DNA from: Methylopila sp. Yamaguchi
GTDB taxonomy: Bacteria; Pseudomonadota; Alphaproteobacteria; Rhizobiales; Methylopilaceae
Direction of reading: 5' to 3'
Assembly (NCBI RefSeq): GCF_002897035.1
Contig: NZ_BAUX01000003.1
Coordinates: 62,001 to 126,000 of the forward strand
Length of the DNA: 64,000 nt
Shown: piece by piece, positions 36,550-46,711 of the stretch
How positions within the stretch are numbered: the first letter of the stretch is position 1
How the letters are laid out: the number at the start of each line of letters is the position of its first letter
The notes under the pieces: model-generated
What the model saw: only the letters and a program-made list of their open reading frames with translations
The model's database searches: none
What the model was told of the DNA's origin: nothing
Position numbers and translations under genes: made by a program

Positions 36550-38940
36550 ATGAACCTGCGCCGCCTCGCCGCCGTCGTTCCCCTCCTCCTCATCGCCTTC
36601 GCGGCGATCGCGTCGTCGTCCGCTAACGCCCAGACGCAGGCCGAGGTCCCGCACTCGGCTTCCCAAACGGCCGATGAACCCCGGCCGACCGCGCCCGATC
36701 TCGACGCGCTCATCCGCGTGCTCGAGGACGACAAGGCGCGGGGTGAGCTGATCGGCCGGCTGAAAGCGGCAGCCGCGCCGCCGCAGCAGCCGACGGGCCC
36801 GACCGCTGAGACCAAGGCCTCCGGCGGCGACACGCCGAGCGCGCCGCCGACCGAGGCCGCGGCCGTGGACGCCGCGAAATCCGCCGAAGGCACGCCGGAG
36901 CCGACCTTCGCGCGGCGCGTCGCGGAGTACACCCGCAGCGTGGCGGAGCAGGGCGCGAACCTCGTCGGCGCGAGCGCGCGCCTGGTCGGGGACCTCTCGT
37001 CGATCATCACCGCCGGCGGCGCCGGAATCGAGGCCAACTGGGGGCGCCTGATCGCCGTCGCCGCGACCATCGGCGTCACCTTCGGCGCGTTTCTCGCGCT
37101 CCGCGCCGCCGGCATCCCGTTCTACCGCTGGATCGGACGCAAGGCCGCCACCGGGCGGCTCGCGGTCCATATTCCCCTTGTTCTGGCGAGCGTGGCGGTA
37201 GACGCGCTGATGGTCGCGGTCGCCTGGGCCGGCGGCTACGTATTCGCCATACAGTTCGGCGTCACCGGCGTCATGCACATCCAGGAGGCGCTCTACCTCA
37301 ACGCCTTCCTGTTCATCGAACTCGCCAAGGTGGCGATGCGCGCCGCCCTGTCGCCGAACTACCGGTCGCTGCGCGCCTTGCCCCTCTCGGACGAGGCCGC
37401 CGCCTACTGGTACTTCTGGGGCAGCCGGCTCGTCAGCCTGTTGGGTTACACCTTCCTGTTCGTGGCTCCGATCCTGACCGCAGCGGTCTCGCCGGGCGCG
37501 GCGCAGGCGGTGCGCGTCGTCGTCGCCTTCACCGCGCTGATGATGTCGCTCGCGATCGTGCTGCAGAACCGGGAGAGGGTGCGGCTCGCGCTGGCGGGCG
37601 GCGCCGAGGCGACATCGAGCGACGCGCTTTCGGCGCTTTACGGCTTCCTCGCGCGCTTCTGGCACCTCGCGGCCATTGGTTGGTTGCTGGCGTTGTTCGT
37701 CGTCTGGCTGGTGAATCCGCAGGAGGCGCTGCCCTTCATGGCCGCCGCGACGCTGCAGACGCTCGCCGCGGTCGCGATCGGCGCGCTCGTCTCAGCCTTC
37801 ATCTCGCGAGTCATCTCCGGCGGCATGCGCCTGCCGGAGGACGTCCGGAACCGGCTGCCGCTGCTCGAGACGCGGCTCAACGCCTTCGTGCCGGCGATCC
37901 TCAAGGTCGCGCGCGTCGTGGTGCTGCTGGCGGTGCTGCTCGCGATCGCGCAGAGCTGGGCGTTGCTCGACTTCGCTGGCTGGATCTCGAGCCAGGCCGG
38001 CGCGCGGATTGCGACCTCCATCTTCTCGGCCGGGCTGATCCTGCTGATCGGCCTTGCGGCCTATCTCGCGATGTCGTCGTGGGTCGAGTACCGGCTGAAC
38101 CCGAACTACGGCGCGGTCCCGACTGCGCGCGAGAAGACGCTGCTCGCGCTGTTCCGCAACGCCTTCACCATCGTGCTGGTGGTGCTGGTCGCGATGCTGG
38201 CGCTGTCGGAGGTCGGCGTGAACATCGCGCCGCTGCTGGCCGGCGCCGGGGTGCTCGGCCTCGCCGTCGGCTTCGGCGCGCAGAAGCTGGTGCAGGACAT
38301 CATCACCGGCGCGTTCATCCAGTTCGAGAACGCGATGAACACCGGCGACAACGTCAAGATCGCGGGAATCACAGGCACGGTCGAGCACCTGACGATCCGC
38401 TCGGTCGGCGTCCGCTCCATCGACGGCGTCTACCACCTGATCCCGTTCTCCTCCGTCGACAGCGTCTCGAACGCCACCAAGATCTTCAGCTACCACATGG
38501 CCCAGATCGGCGTGGCCTACCGCGAAAGCATCCCCGAGGTGAAAGAGGCGATGCAGGAGGCCTTCGACAGGCTGAAGGAGACCGAACACGGGCCGGCGAT
38601 CATCGGGCCGTTCGAGATGCACGGGCTCACCGTGTTCGGCGACAGCGCGATCACCGTGCGCGCCCGCATCAAGACCCAGCCCGGCAAGCAGTGGGCCGCG
38701 GGCCGCGCCTACAACGAGATCTTGAAGGAGATCTTCGACGCGCGCGGCATCGAGATGCCTTTCCCCCACGTCACGCTCTACATGGGCGAAGACAAGAACG
38801 GAGAGGCCCCGCCGCTCCGGCTCGCGGGCGAAATCGCGCAGCGGCGGACGCCCGCGCGCCGCGTGGCGGAACGGCGGCCGGACGCCCCCCGCGCCCTGGA
38901 CGGGCCGCCCGAAGACGGAGCCGACGCGCCCTCCGCCTGA
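36550..38940 (+). CDS. Large mechanosensitive ion channel, MscS family
   Basis: A 796-residue inner-membrane protein. A signal sequence (LLLIAFAAIASSSANA-Q) is followed by a Pro/Ala-rich periplasmic segment to about 150 and then about ten hydrophobic helices. The MscS pore and cytoplasmic domain lie near 570-740: PLLAGAGVLGLAVGFGAQKLVQDIITGAFIQFENAMNTGDNVKI, then VEHLTIRSVGVRSIDGVYHLIPFSSV. The C-terminal tail is charged and disordered. Such channels release solutes on hypo-osmotic shock; the extra helices place it near the YbdG/MscK-like group. The strong promoter is not evident. A stand-alone gene. Confidence 0.88.
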   Translation: MNLRRLAAVVPLLLIAFAAIASSSANAQTQAEVPHSASQTADEPRPTAPDLDALIRVLEDDKARGELIGRLKAAAAPPQQPTGPTAETKASGGDTPSAPPTEAAAVDAAKSAEGTPEPTFARRVAEYTRSVAEQGANLVGASARLVGDLSSIITAGGAGIEANWGRLIAVAATIGVTFGAFLALRAAGIPFYRWIGRKAATGRLAVHIPLVLASVAVDALMVAVAWAGGYVFAIQFGVTGVMHIQEALYLNAFLFIELAKVAMRAALSPNYRSLRALPLSDEAAAYWYFWGSRLVSLLGYTFLFVAPILTAAVSPGAAQAVRVVVAFTALMMSLAIVLQNRERVRLALAGGAEATSSDALSALYGFLARFWHLAAIGWLLALFVVWLVNPQEALPFMAAATLQTLAAVAIGALVSAFISRVISGGMRLPEDVRNRLPLLETRLNAFVPAILKVARVVVLLAVLLAIAQSWALLDFAGWISSQAGARIATSIFSAGLILLIGLAAYLAMSSWVEYRLNPNYGAVPTAREKTLLALFRNAFTIVLVVLVAMLALSEVGVNIAPLLAGAGVLGLAVGFGAQKLVQDIITGAFIQFENAMNTGDNVKIAGITGTVEHLTIRSVGVRSIDGVYHLIPFSSVDSVSNATKIFSYHMAQIGVAYRESIPEVKEAMQEAFDRLKETEHGPAIIGPFEMHGLTVFGDSAITVRARIKTQPGKQWAAGRAYNEILKEIFDARGIEMPFPHVTLYMGEDKNGEAPPLRLAGEIAQRRTPARRVAERRPDAPRALDGPPEDGADAPSA

Positions 38941-39081
38941 CCCATGGTCATCCGTTCACCGAACCGTCATGGGGGTGTCGACACGCCGCCCGGCTTTCGT
39001 GCTAGCGTTTTGACCGGATAGGTTCGTTCGGGGAGATCGGCGGGCCCTCCAGCCAGCGTCGCACAGCGCGGATGCCGTTCG

Positions 39082-41583
39082 ATGACCGTCGTAAGTCCTC
39101 TCCTCCTGCCGCATGTTCCGGTGGCGCGAGACGCCGAGTCCGCGGGGGGCGGCGGCGTTGAGGCGGAGCTGCGCCGCAGGCTCGCGGAGAGCGAAGCGCG
39201 CTTCGCCGCCCTCGCGGAGGCCATGCCGCACATGGTGTGGTCGACGGACGCCGCGGGCGTCCCCGACTACTACAACTCGTGCTGGCACGACTACACCGGC
39301 ATGCCCGTCCACCGCGACGGACGCAACGTATGGACCGACTACGTCCATCCCGACGATGTTGAGCTGGCTGAGGAGGCGTGGCGCCGGAGCCTCGCCACCG
39401 GCGAGCCTTATTCCGCCGAGTACCGCCTGCGCCGCGCAGGCGACGGCGCCTGGCGCTGGTTCCTCGCACGTGCGCGCGCGGTGCGCGGCGCCGATGGCGC
39501 TATTGAGCGCTGGTTCGGCGCTTCGACCGACATCGACGACGTCGTCCGCGCCCGCGAGGATCTCGCCGGCCGTCGGCGCGAGCTCGAGCGCATCGCCGCC
39601 GACCGCGCCGCCGACCTCGTCGACGTCGAGCGCCGGCTCGAGGTCGAGATCGCCGGGCGACGCTCGATCGAGAGCGAGCGCGCCGAGGTCGACGCGCTCT
39701 ACGCCGCCTACATCGACAACACCACCGACGGCGTCTTCGTCGTCGAGGCGGCCGCCGACGGCCGGGTGGTGGTGGAGACCGTCAACCGGGTGATCGAGCG
39801 CGCCTTCGCGATCCGGCGGGACGATGTGCGCGGGCTGTCGCTGCGGCTGATGCTGGGCGACGCCACCGCCGACCGGCTGGCGGCGAAGATCGCCGAGTGC
39901 CTGCGCACCAACAGGCCCGTCCGCTACGAGGAGACCGTCGAGCGCGGCGACGGCGAGCGGGTCTACGAGGTCACGCTGGCGCCCGTCACGATCGGCCCAG
40001 CGCGCTCGACGCGCATCGTCGGCTCGGCGCGCGACCTGACCGAACGCCGCAGCGCCGAGCAGCAGCTCCGGCAGGCGCAGAAGATGGAGGCGGTCGGCCA
40101 GCTGACGGGCGGCATCGCCCACGACTTCAACAACTTGCTGCAGGTGGTGAAGGGCAATCTCGACCTGCTCGCGCTGGACCTCGCCGGGCCCGCGGCCGCC
40201 CTTCGCACGCCGCAGATCGAACGTCGGCTGAAGGACGCGATGGCGGGGGCCGCGCGCGGCGCGAAGCTCACGCGCCAGCTGCTCGCCTTCTCCCGCCGCC
40301 AGCCGCTCGCGCCGAAGCCGGTGGCGGTCGCCGAACTCGTCGCGTCCATGCTGGACCTGCTTCAGCGCACGCTCGGCGAGACCATTATCGTTCGCCTCGA
40401 CGTCGCCTCGCCGCATTGGACGGCGCTGGTCGATCCCGCCCAGCTCGAGAACGCGGTGCTCAACCTCGCGATCAACGCGCGCGACGCCATGCCCGACGGA
40501 GGAACGCTCGACATCGCTGTGCGCAACCTGGTCGACCCGGCCGACGGCGACCGGCTGGAGATCCGCGTCGCCGACAGCGGCGTGGGGATGGACGCGCGCA
40601 CGCTGTCGCGGGTGTTCGAGCCCTTCTTCTCCACCAAGCCCGAAGGCAAGGGCACCGGCCTCGGCCTGCCGCAGGTGCAGGGCTTCATCGAGCAGTCGAA
40701 CGGCCGCATTGAGATCGAGAGCCTGCCTGGCGCGGGCACGACGGTGCGCCTCAGCCTGCCGCGCACCCACGCCGCGCCGGCCGCGCCGGAGGAGACGCCG
40801 CGGCTCGACGACATGCGCGGCCGGGGCGAGAGCATTCTGATCGTCGAGGACGACGACGCTGTGCGCCGCGCGGTCGCCGACCTGCTGGCCGCTCTGGGCT
40901 ACGCCGTCACCGCGACGGGGACCACCCGCGAGGCCGCGGCGTTGTTCGACGCCGGAGAACGGTTTCAGCTGCTGCTGTCCGACGTGGTCATGCCCGGCCA
41001 GCCCACACCGCTCGAACTCGCGCGCGAGGCGCAGGCGGCGCGGCCGGAGCTGAAGGTGCTGTTCATGTCGGGCTACGCGGAGGATGTCGTCGTCCACCAC
41101 GGCCGCATCGACGCCGACGTCCACCTCATCCAGAAGCCCTACCGCCAGGATGAGCTGGCGGCGCGCCTGCGCCGTCTCCTGGACGCGCCTGCGCCCCCGC
41201 CGGAGCCGCGCCCTGCCCGGGAGGGGCCCCTCACGGTGCTGCTGGTGGAGGACGACGCGCTGATCGCCATGGGCGTCGCCGACCTTCTCGCGAGCTTCGG
41301 CCATCAGGTGATCGAGGCGCGGACCGCCGCCGGCGCCCAGGCGATCATTCGCGAAGGCAAGCCGGTCGACGTCGTGCTGGCGGACCTCGGCCTGCCGGAC
41401 ATGGACGGCGACGCGTTGGCCCGGTGGTGCCGCGACGAGCGTCCGAACCTTCCGATCGTCTTCGCCACCGGCCGGGCGGACTTTGACGTCGGCGCGGCCT
41501 TCGACGACGGACCGACGCAGGTCGTCACCAAGCCCTTCGACGGCCTGACGCTGCGCGCCGCCCTCGACGCCTGCGTGGCCTGA
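39082..41583 (+). CDS. Hybrid sensor histidine kinase with two receiver domains
   Basis: An 833-residue cytoplasmic protein. Order: PAS (about 35-150, [23 protein letters not shown]), PAS-like (205-325), HisKA with the phosphoacceptor in [16 protein letters not shown] near 345, ATPase domain with DSGVGMD and [14 protein letters not shown], then receiver 1 ([28 protein letters not shown]) and receiver 2 ([29 protein letters not shown]). No membrane span, so it senses a cytoplasmic cue. Target unknown; the partner output regulator is not adjacent. A SAM methyltransferase gene follows by 7 bp. Confidence 0.92.
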   Translation: MTVVSPLLLPHVPVARDAESAGGGGVEAELRRRLAESEARFAALAEAMPHMVWSTDAAGVPDYYNSCWHDYTGMPVHRDGRNVWTDYVHPDDVELAEEAWRRSLATGEPYSAEYRLRRAGDGAWRWFLARARAVRGADGAIERWFGASTDIDDVVRAREDLAGRRRELERIAADRAADLVDVERRLEVEIAGRRSIESERAEVDALYAAYIDNTTDGVFVVEAAADGRVVVETVNRVIERAFAIRRDDVRGLSLRLMLGDATADRLAAKIAECLRTNRPVRYEETVERGDGERVYEVTLAPVTIGPARSTRIVGSARDLTERRSAEQQLRQAQKMEAVGQLTGGIAHDFNNLLQVVKGNLDLLALDLAGPAAALRTPQIERRLKDAMAGAARGAKLTRQLLAFSRRQPLAPKPVAVAELVASMLDLLQRTLGETIIVRLDVASPHWTALVDPAQLENAVLNLAINARDAMPDGGTLDIAVRNLVDPADGDRLEIRVADSGVGMDARTLSRVFEPFFSTKPEGKGTGLGLPQVQGFIEQSNGRIEIESLPGAGTTVRLSLPRTHAAPAAPEETPRLDDMRGRGESILIVEDDDAVRRAVADLLAALGYAVTATGTTREAAALFDAGERFQLLLSDVVMPGQPTPLELAREAQAARPELKVLFMSGYAEDVVVHHGRIDADVHLIQKPYRQDELAARLRRLLDAPAPPPEPRPAREGPLTVLLVEDDALIAMGVADLLASFGHQVIEARTAAGAQAIIREGKPVDVVLADLGLPDMDGDALARWCRDERPNLPIVFATGRADFDVGAAFDDGPTQVVTKPFDGLTLRAALDACVA

Positions 41584-41590
41584 CCCCGGG

Positions 41591-42331
41591 ATGCCGCTCG
41601 ACGTCGTCGATCTCCGAGACTTCTACGCCCGGCCGCTCGGCGAAATCGCTCGGCGCATCCTGCGCGGCAAGCTCCGCGCGCGCTGGCCAGCAACCGCCGG
41701 CCTGCGCGTGCTCGGAGTCGGCTTCGCGAGCCCCTATCTCGGCGTGTTCCGCGGGGAGGCGGAGCGGCTGCTGGCGCTTTACCCCGCCCAGCAGGGCGTC
41801 ATCGCCTGGCCGCCGGAGCCGCCCCACGCCGCGACTCTTGTGGAGGCCGACATGTGGCCGCTGCCGGACGCGGCCGTCGATCGGGTGATCGCAATCCACG
41901 TGCTCGAAACCAGCGACAGCGCGGCCGACGTGCTGCGGGAGGCCTGGCGCTGCCTCGCCCCCGGCGGCCGGCTGATCGTGGTGGCGCCCAACCGGCGCGG
42001 CGCCTGGGCGCAGAGCGACGCGACCCCCTTCGGCCACGGCCGTCCTTTCAGCCGCAGTCAGCTGACCGACCTGCTGCGCGAGGCGCTGTTCACGCCCGAA
42101 GGCTGGGACGAGGCGCTGTTCATGCCGCCGGTTGAGCGCGGCTTGATGCTGCGCTCCGCCTTCGCCTTTGAGCGCTTCGGCGCGCGGCTGTGGGCGCCGT
42201 TCGCGGGCGTGCATCTGGTGGAGGCGACCAAGCAGGTGATGCGACCGCTTCCCGCCCGCTCGACGCGCCGGGTGAAAATGGCGCCGGCGCTGTCGCCGGC
42301 CCCGGTGGGCGTCCCGGCTCCTGCGCCGTAG
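41591..42331 (+). CDS. Class I SAM-dependent methyltransferase
   Basis: A 246-residue protein with a methyltransferase-11-type core: LRVLGVGFASPYLGVF (degenerate motif I, VGFASPY instead of VGCGxG), LVEADMWPLPDAAVDRVIAIHVLETSDSAADVLREAWRCLAPGGRLIVVAPNRRG. Homologues in the order commonly sit near gloB and have no assigned substrate. It lies 7 bp after the hybrid kinase gene and may be co-transcribed. The C-terminal third is Arg/Pro/Ala-rich. Function of the methylation is unknown. Confidence 0.82.
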   Translation: MPLDVVDLRDFYARPLGEIARRILRGKLRARWPATAGLRVLGVGFASPYLGVFRGEAERLLALYPAQQGVIAWPPEPPHAATLVEADMWPLPDAAVDRVIAIHVLETSDSAADVLREAWRCLAPGGRLIVVAPNRRGAWAQSDATPFGHGRPFSRSQLTDLLREALFTPEGWDEALFMPPVERGLMLRSAFAFERFGARLWAPFAGVHLVEATKQVMRPLPARSTRRVKMAPALSPAPVGVPAPAP

Positions 42332-42391
42332 GGACGCAGCCGCACATCTCTCCCTCCCGAAGAAGGTGAGGAACCAGGCGGCGCCTCGCCC

Positions 42392-43060
42392 TCACTCCCG
42401 GCTGAGCAGGAACACCCCTTGGGCGCCGAACAGGTTCCAGAACCACCACGGCGCGTTGACGCGCACGGGGCGTCCCGTGGCGTCGAGCGCGACCGCGCGC
42501 TCCATGTGGGCGCCAAGCATCTCCACCAGGTCCACGAAATCGCGGATGGTGCAGAGGTGGATGTTCGGCGTCTCGTACCAGGCCTCGGGCAGATTGGCGT
42601 TCACCGGCATGCGGCCTTCCGTCAGGAACTGCATGCGGGTGCGCCAGTGGCCGAAGTTCGGGAACGAGACCACCGCCCGACGGCCGATGCGCAGGAGGTC
42701 CTCGATCACGGCCTTCGGGCGCCGCGTCGCCTGCAGCGTCTGCGACAGGATAACGTAGTCGAAAGCGTCGTCGGGATAGGCAGCGAGGTCGGCGTCGGCG
42801 TCGCCTTGGATCACGGATAGGCCGTGGGCCACGCAGGCGTTCACGCCCGACTGCGAAAGCTCGATCCCGCGCCCGTCCACGCCGCGCCGGGCGATCAGAA
42901 GGTTCAGCAGCGCGCCGTCGCCGCAGCCGACGTCGAGCACGCGCGAGCCCGGCTGGACCATCTCCGTCACCAGCAGATGGTCGGGCCGCGGGGCGGCGGC
43001 GAGCGTCTCCGGGGCGACGAGGGGATCGGTCAGCGGTTCGGTCTGGGGGGCGGTCATCAC
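42392..43060 (-). CDS. metW: Methionine biosynthesis protein MetW
   Basis: A 222-residue methyltransferase-fold protein. VTEMVQPGSRVLDVGCGDGALLNLL, GRGIELSQSGVNACVAHGLSVIQGDAD, FDYVILSQTLQATRRPKAVIEDLLRIGRRAVVSFPNFGHWRTRMQFLTEGRMPV and LCTIRDFVDL are typical. MetW normally follows metX and assists homoserine acetyltransferase in methionine synthesis. Here the upstream gene is the divergent chaA, so metX is elsewhere. The start at 43060 is the first of two adjacent ATGs. Confidence 0.92.
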   Translation of the reverse strand: MMTAPQTEPLTDPLVAPETLAAAPRPDHLLVTEMVQPGSRVLDVGCGDGALLNLLIARRGVDGRGIELSQSGVNACVAHGLSVIQGDADADLAAYPDDAFDYVILSQTLQATRRPKAVIEDLLRIGRRAVVSFPNFGHWRTRMQFLTEGRMPVNANLPEAWYETPNIHLCTIRDFVDLVEMLGAHMERAVALDATGRPVRVNAPWWFWNLFGAQGVFLLSRE

Positions 43061-43223
43061 GCTCTTGTTCGACGCGGGGAGGGCCTGAAGCGGCGGAATG
43101 GGTGGACACCCGGCGGCGATGTCCTACACCCCCGATCGGATAATCCATCCTGCTCACGCCGCAAAGCGCGCCGATGCGTCCGCCATCCCCGGTGGACGCG
43201 CCAGCCGGAGACCGCCTCACGTC

Positions 43224-44366
43224 ATGACACCTGTCGCCGCCGCCGCCGAACGTCAGTCCCATGTCGAGCCGAAGACGCCCGTCTCCGCGTGGGCGCCGCC
43301 GCTCGTCGGGCTCGCCTTCGTCGCGGCGCTCAAGGTTTTTGGCCTCGACGGCGGCTACGACGGCTCAACCCTCAGCCTCGTGGTGGCCATCGCGCTCATC
43401 CCGGTGCTGTTCGGCGCCGTCTTCGCGGCGGTCTACCATGCGGAGCTGATCGCCCACCGGACCGGCGAACCCTTCGGCACGCTCGTGCTTGCCATGTCGG
43501 TCACGGTGATGGAGGTGGCGCTGCTCGCCTCCGCGCTGCTCGGCGACGACCCCAATCCCACGCTGACCCGCGACACCATCCTCGCGGTCGTGATGATCGT
43601 GGGCAACGGGCTGGTCGGCGTCTGCATCCTGTTGGGCGGCCTGCGGCACAAGGAGCAGAGCTTCCGCGTCACCGGCGCGAACGCCTATCTCGCGGTGCTG
43701 ATCCCGCTCTGCGCGCTGTCGCTCGTGCTGCCGAACCACACGGTTGCGGCCCCCGGCGGCGCCTATTCCGCGAGCCAGCTCGCCTTCGCGGGCGCCGCGA
43801 CCTTCGCGATCTATCTCGCGTTCCTCTACACCCAGACCGTGCGCAACCGCGAGTATTTCGCCGTCGTCATCAAGGACGACGAGGTGGCGGACAAGGCGCA
43901 CAAGCCGAGCAACCGCGCCACTCTGATCTCTTTCGGCTTCCTCATCGCGTCGCTGCTCGTGGTGATCCTGCTGTCCAAGACCTTCACCGCCACGGTCGAC
44001 GTCGGACTGCGGGCGGCGGGCGCGCCGGCGGCGGTCGCCGGCGTCATCGTCGCCTTCCTGATCCTGCTGCCGGAGTTCAGCGCCGCGGTGCGCGCCGCCC
44101 GCGCCGACAAGCTGCAGAAGAGCGTGAACCTCGCGCTGGGCTCCGCCTGCGCCACCATCGGCCTGACCATCCCCGCGATCGCGGCGCTGTCGCTGCTCTA
44201 TGGCGCGCCGCTGGAGCTCGGGCTCGACTCGAAGGACACGGTGCTGCTGCTCGTCACCTTCGCGGTCGCGCTGCTCACCTTCGGCACGGGCCGGACGAAC
44301 ATTCTCTACGGCCTGATCCACCTCGTGCTGTTCGCGACCTTCTGCTTCCTGGTCGTGCAGCCGTAG
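43224..44366 (+). CDS. chaA: Calcium/cation:proton antiporter (ChaA-like)
   Basis: A 380-residue inner-membrane exchanger of the CaCA family with about 11 hydrophobic helices. The two inverted alpha-repeats carry acidic signature motifs: MSVTVMEVALLASALLGDDPNPTLTRDTILAVVMIVGNGLVGVCILLGG and AFLILLPEFSAAVRAARADKLQKSVNLALGSACATIGLTIPA, the Glu residues of which bind the ion. Members expel calcium (or sodium/potassium) for protons. The start at 43224 fits homologues; longer frames run over the metW promoter. A small EF-hand protein gene follows on the same strand. Confidence 0.9.
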   Translation: MTPVAAAAERQSHVEPKTPVSAWAPPLVGLAFVAALKVFGLDGGYDGSTLSLVVAIALIPVLFGAVFAAVYHAELIAHRTGEPFGTLVLAMSVTVMEVALLASALLGDDPNPTLTRDTILAVVMIVGNGLVGVCILLGGLRHKEQSFRVTGANAYLAVLIPLCALSLVLPNHTVAAPGGAYSASQLAFAGAATFAIYLAFLYTQTVRNREYFAVVIKDDEVADKAHKPSNRATLISFGFLIASLLVVILLSKTFTATVDVGLRAAGAPAAVAGVIVAFLILLPEFSAAVRAARADKLQKSVNLALGSACATIGLTIPAIAALSLLYGAPLELGLDSKDTVLLLVTFAVALLTFGTGRTNILYGLIHLVLFATFCFLVVQP

Positions 44367-44630
44367 GGGGCGCTGAGGTCGTCGTCGGCGGGGTCGAAGA
44401 CCGGGGCCGGAAGCCATGTTCAGGCAAACGAAGACGTTACGCCGCCGCCGTCGCTTTGCGTATAGGCGACGTATCGGCGCGCCTACGACTAAGTCCCGGC
44501 TGAAATCGGGAAGAAGTGCCATTGATAAAGCTTGGCTGGCGCCCGCCCGTTAGAAAGCGGCCGAAAACAGGCGGCAGGGCCCGCGTCCACTGAGGCGGGG
44601 GTCACTAACGACACTAGGGAGATTACGCAC

Positions 44631-44933
44631 ATGACCAAGAAAGTGGTCGCTTTCGCCGCCGTCCTTCTGCTTTCGGCGGCTCCGGCCGTCGCAGCCGAGT
44701 GGCCGAGCTTCAAGTCGATCGACACCAACGGCAACGGTCAGATCGACAGCGTCGAGTGGCGGAAGAACTCCGCGAACCTCAAGGTCGAGCAGGTGCCGAC
44801 GTTCGAGGCGATGGACGCCAACAGCACGAACTCGATCGACGAAGACGAGTGGGCCGCGGCCGAGAAGCTGTCGCAGAGCTACGCCGCGCGGTGCCGCGAG
44901 GCCTCGTCCTCGTGGTGCAAGGACGCCAAGTAA
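44631..44933 (+). CDS. Small secreted EF-hand calcium-binding protein
   Basis: A 100-residue protein. A signal peptide (VVAFAAVLLLSAAPAVAA-E) is followed by two EF-hand loops: DTNGNGQIDSVEW, canonical with acidic positions 1 and 12, and DANSTNSIDEDEW, slightly degenerate at position 3-5. Two Cys near the end (RCREASSSWCKDAK) could form a disulfide. GGGAG precedes the ATG. Located 264 bp after the calcium antiporter, so a periplasmic calcium buffer partnering that exporter is plausible, by inference. A hairpin follows the stop. Confidence 0.82.
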   Translation: MTKKVVAFAAVLLLSAAPAVAAEWPSFKSIDTNGNGQIDSVEWRKNSANLKVEQVPTFEAMDANSTNSIDEDEWAAAEKLSQSYAARCREASSSWCKDAK

Positions 44934-44946
44934 ACCTCCGTTCCGA

Positions 44947-44980
44947 CCGGCGCCCGAGACCTGACGGCTTCGGGCGCCGG
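44947..44980. terminator. Bidirectional hairpin between convergent genes
   Basis: An 11-bp perfect stem CCGGCGCCCGA/TCGGGCGCCGG with a 12-nt loop between the EF-hand and antiporter stop codons. No T-tract, so Rho-independent action is uncertain. Confidence 0.55.
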
Positions 44981-44994
44981 CCTGACGCTCGTCC

Positions 44995-46455
44995 TCACCA
45001 GTCGAAGAACAGCAGCGTCAGAACCACGAAGCAGGGACCGAGCACGCCCCAGGACCAGGCCATGTAGCCGAAGAAGCTCGGCATCGCGACGCCGCGGTTC
45101 TTCGCGATGGCGAGCACCATGAAGTTCGGGGCGTTGCCGATGTAGGTCAGGGCGCCCATGAACACCGCGCCGCCGGAGATCGCCGCGAGCGTCGAGGCGA
45201 GCGGCCCCATCAGCTCCTGCGCGTCGCCGCCGGCGAGATTGAAGAACACGAGGTAGGTCGGGGCGTTGTCCAGGACGCTCGACAGGATGCCCGTGAGCCA
45301 GAAATAGGTGGCGTCGCTGGGGCTGCCGTCCGGTCGCGACACCAGCGCGACCAGCGGCGCGGCGGCGCCGTCCGTCCCGGCCTTCAGGATCAAAAGGGCC
45401 GGGATCAGCGTCGCGAAGATCGCGGCGAAGATCTTGGCGACCTCGCGGATCGGCTCCCAGTCGAAGCCGTTGCGCTCCCTCAACTCGCGCGGGGTGATGG
45501 CGAGGGAGATCAACGCGAGGCCGACGAGGATGATGTCGCGCAGCAGCGCCTGCAGCGTGACCTTGGTCCCGAACACGTCGAAGATCACGCCGCTGTCCCA
45601 TAGCCCGCTCATCAGGATGGCGGCGATGACCCCGGCCAGCAGCGGCAGGTTCTGCAGGCCCGCGACGCCGACCCGGCTGTCGGGCGTCGGGTCGGGCCTC
45701 GGGATGAGAGGCTCGCGAGAGAAGAACCAGCGGTCGAGCAGATAGAACGCCGGCAGCAGGATCGCCACCAGCACCGCGGTCTCCTTGGCGACGTTGGTCG
45801 TCGTCCAGAAGAAGTCGACGCCCTGCAGGAAGCCGAGGAACAGCGGCGGGTCGCCGAGCGGCGTCAGCGAGCCGCCGATGTTCGAGACCAGGAAGATGAA
45901 GAAGATCACCACATGGGCGTTGCGCCGGCGCTGGTCGTTGGCCCGCAGCAGCGGGCGGATCAGCACCATCGAGGCGCCGGTCGTGCCGATGACGCTCGCG
46001 AGCAGCGTGCCGATCGCGAGCAGCGCGGTGTTGAGCGCCGGCGTGCCGTGCAGATTGCCCTTCACCAGGATGCCGCCGGAGATCGTGAACAACGAGAACA
46101 GCAGCACGACGAACGGCAGGTACTCCCCCAGGGCCGCGTGAACCGTCTCGCTCGCCACCGGCCCGACGCCGTGGACGGCCGCGAATGGGACGAGCAGCGC
46201 GATCGCCCAGCCGGCCGCGATCTTGCCGTAGTGGTGGTGCCAGACGTGCGGCGCCGCGAGCGGCATCACCGCGATCGACAGCAGCAGCCCGATCAGCGGC
46301 AGCGTCCAGACCAGCGACAGCGCGTTGCCGTCCACATGGCCGTGGATGACGCTCGCGAGCCATGGGGAGAGCGCCCAGAGGGCCAGACCGGCGGCGAGGA
46401 TCAGGGCGAGGAGCCCCGCGAGCGGAACGGGCGAGCGTCGAGGGGCGGCTGTCAT
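44995..46455 (-). CDS. Sodium:proton antiporter, NhaD/ion-transporter superfamily
   Basis: A 486-residue inner-membrane transporter with about 12 helices. Diagnostic regions are ASVIGTTGASMVLIRPLLRAND, FLVSNIGGSLTPLGDPPLFLGFLQGVDFFW and the late ISGGAVFMGALTYIGNAPNFMVLAIAKNRGVAMPSFFGYM, as in NhaD and citrate-type carriers annotated as sodium:proton antiporters. The start at 46455 is inferred from the first hydrophobic helix; upstream codons are Arg/Ala-rich and not conserved-looking. It maintains sodium/pH homeostasis if NhaD-like; organic-anion transport cannot be excluded. Confidence 0.85.
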   Translation of the reverse strand: MTAAPRRSPVPLAGLLALILAAGLALWALSPWLASVIHGHVDGNALSLVWTLPLIGLLLSIAVMPLAAPHVWHHHYGKIAAGWAIALLVPFAAVHGVGPVASETVHAALGEYLPFVVLLFSLFTISGGILVKGNLHGTPALNTALLAIGTLLASVIGTTGASMVLIRPLLRANDQRRRNAHVVIFFIFLVSNIGGSLTPLGDPPLFLGFLQGVDFFWTTTNVAKETAVLVAILLPAFYLLDRWFFSREPLIPRPDPTPDSRVGVAGLQNLPLLAGVIAAILMSGLWDSGVIFDVFGTKVTLQALLRDIILVGLALISLAITPRELRERNGFDWEPIREVAKIFAAIFATLIPALLILKAGTDGAAAPLVALVSRPDGSPSDATYFWLTGILSSVLDNAPTYLVFFNLAGGDAQELMGPLASTLAAISGGAVFMGALTYIGNAPNFMVLAIAKNRGVAMPSFFGYMAWSWGVLGPCFVVLTLLFFDW

Positions 46456-46711
46456 CGGGGCGGTCGGGCCTTGGGTTCGGAGACGCGCGCTGCGGGCGGC
46501 CTCAGACCTACCGTTCGAGGCGCCGCAGGCCAACCCGAACCGGGCGCCGTAACCCGCGGTTGACCTAGTGTTTACCACGGGCCTGTGTGCGCCACCGCCG
46601 CCCAGGCGCCCGCGCCCCGGCCGGACGCCGCCTCAGGCCGGCCTGTCGATCCGTCACGCCGGCGCTATTTGTCCGTTCAGAAGGGCGATCAACGGGTTAA
46701 GGAGGCGCTTC

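Noticed and set aside
38956-41304. 782-codon minus-strand open frame
   Set aside because: Antisense to the hybrid histidine kinase, whose domains are unmistakable.
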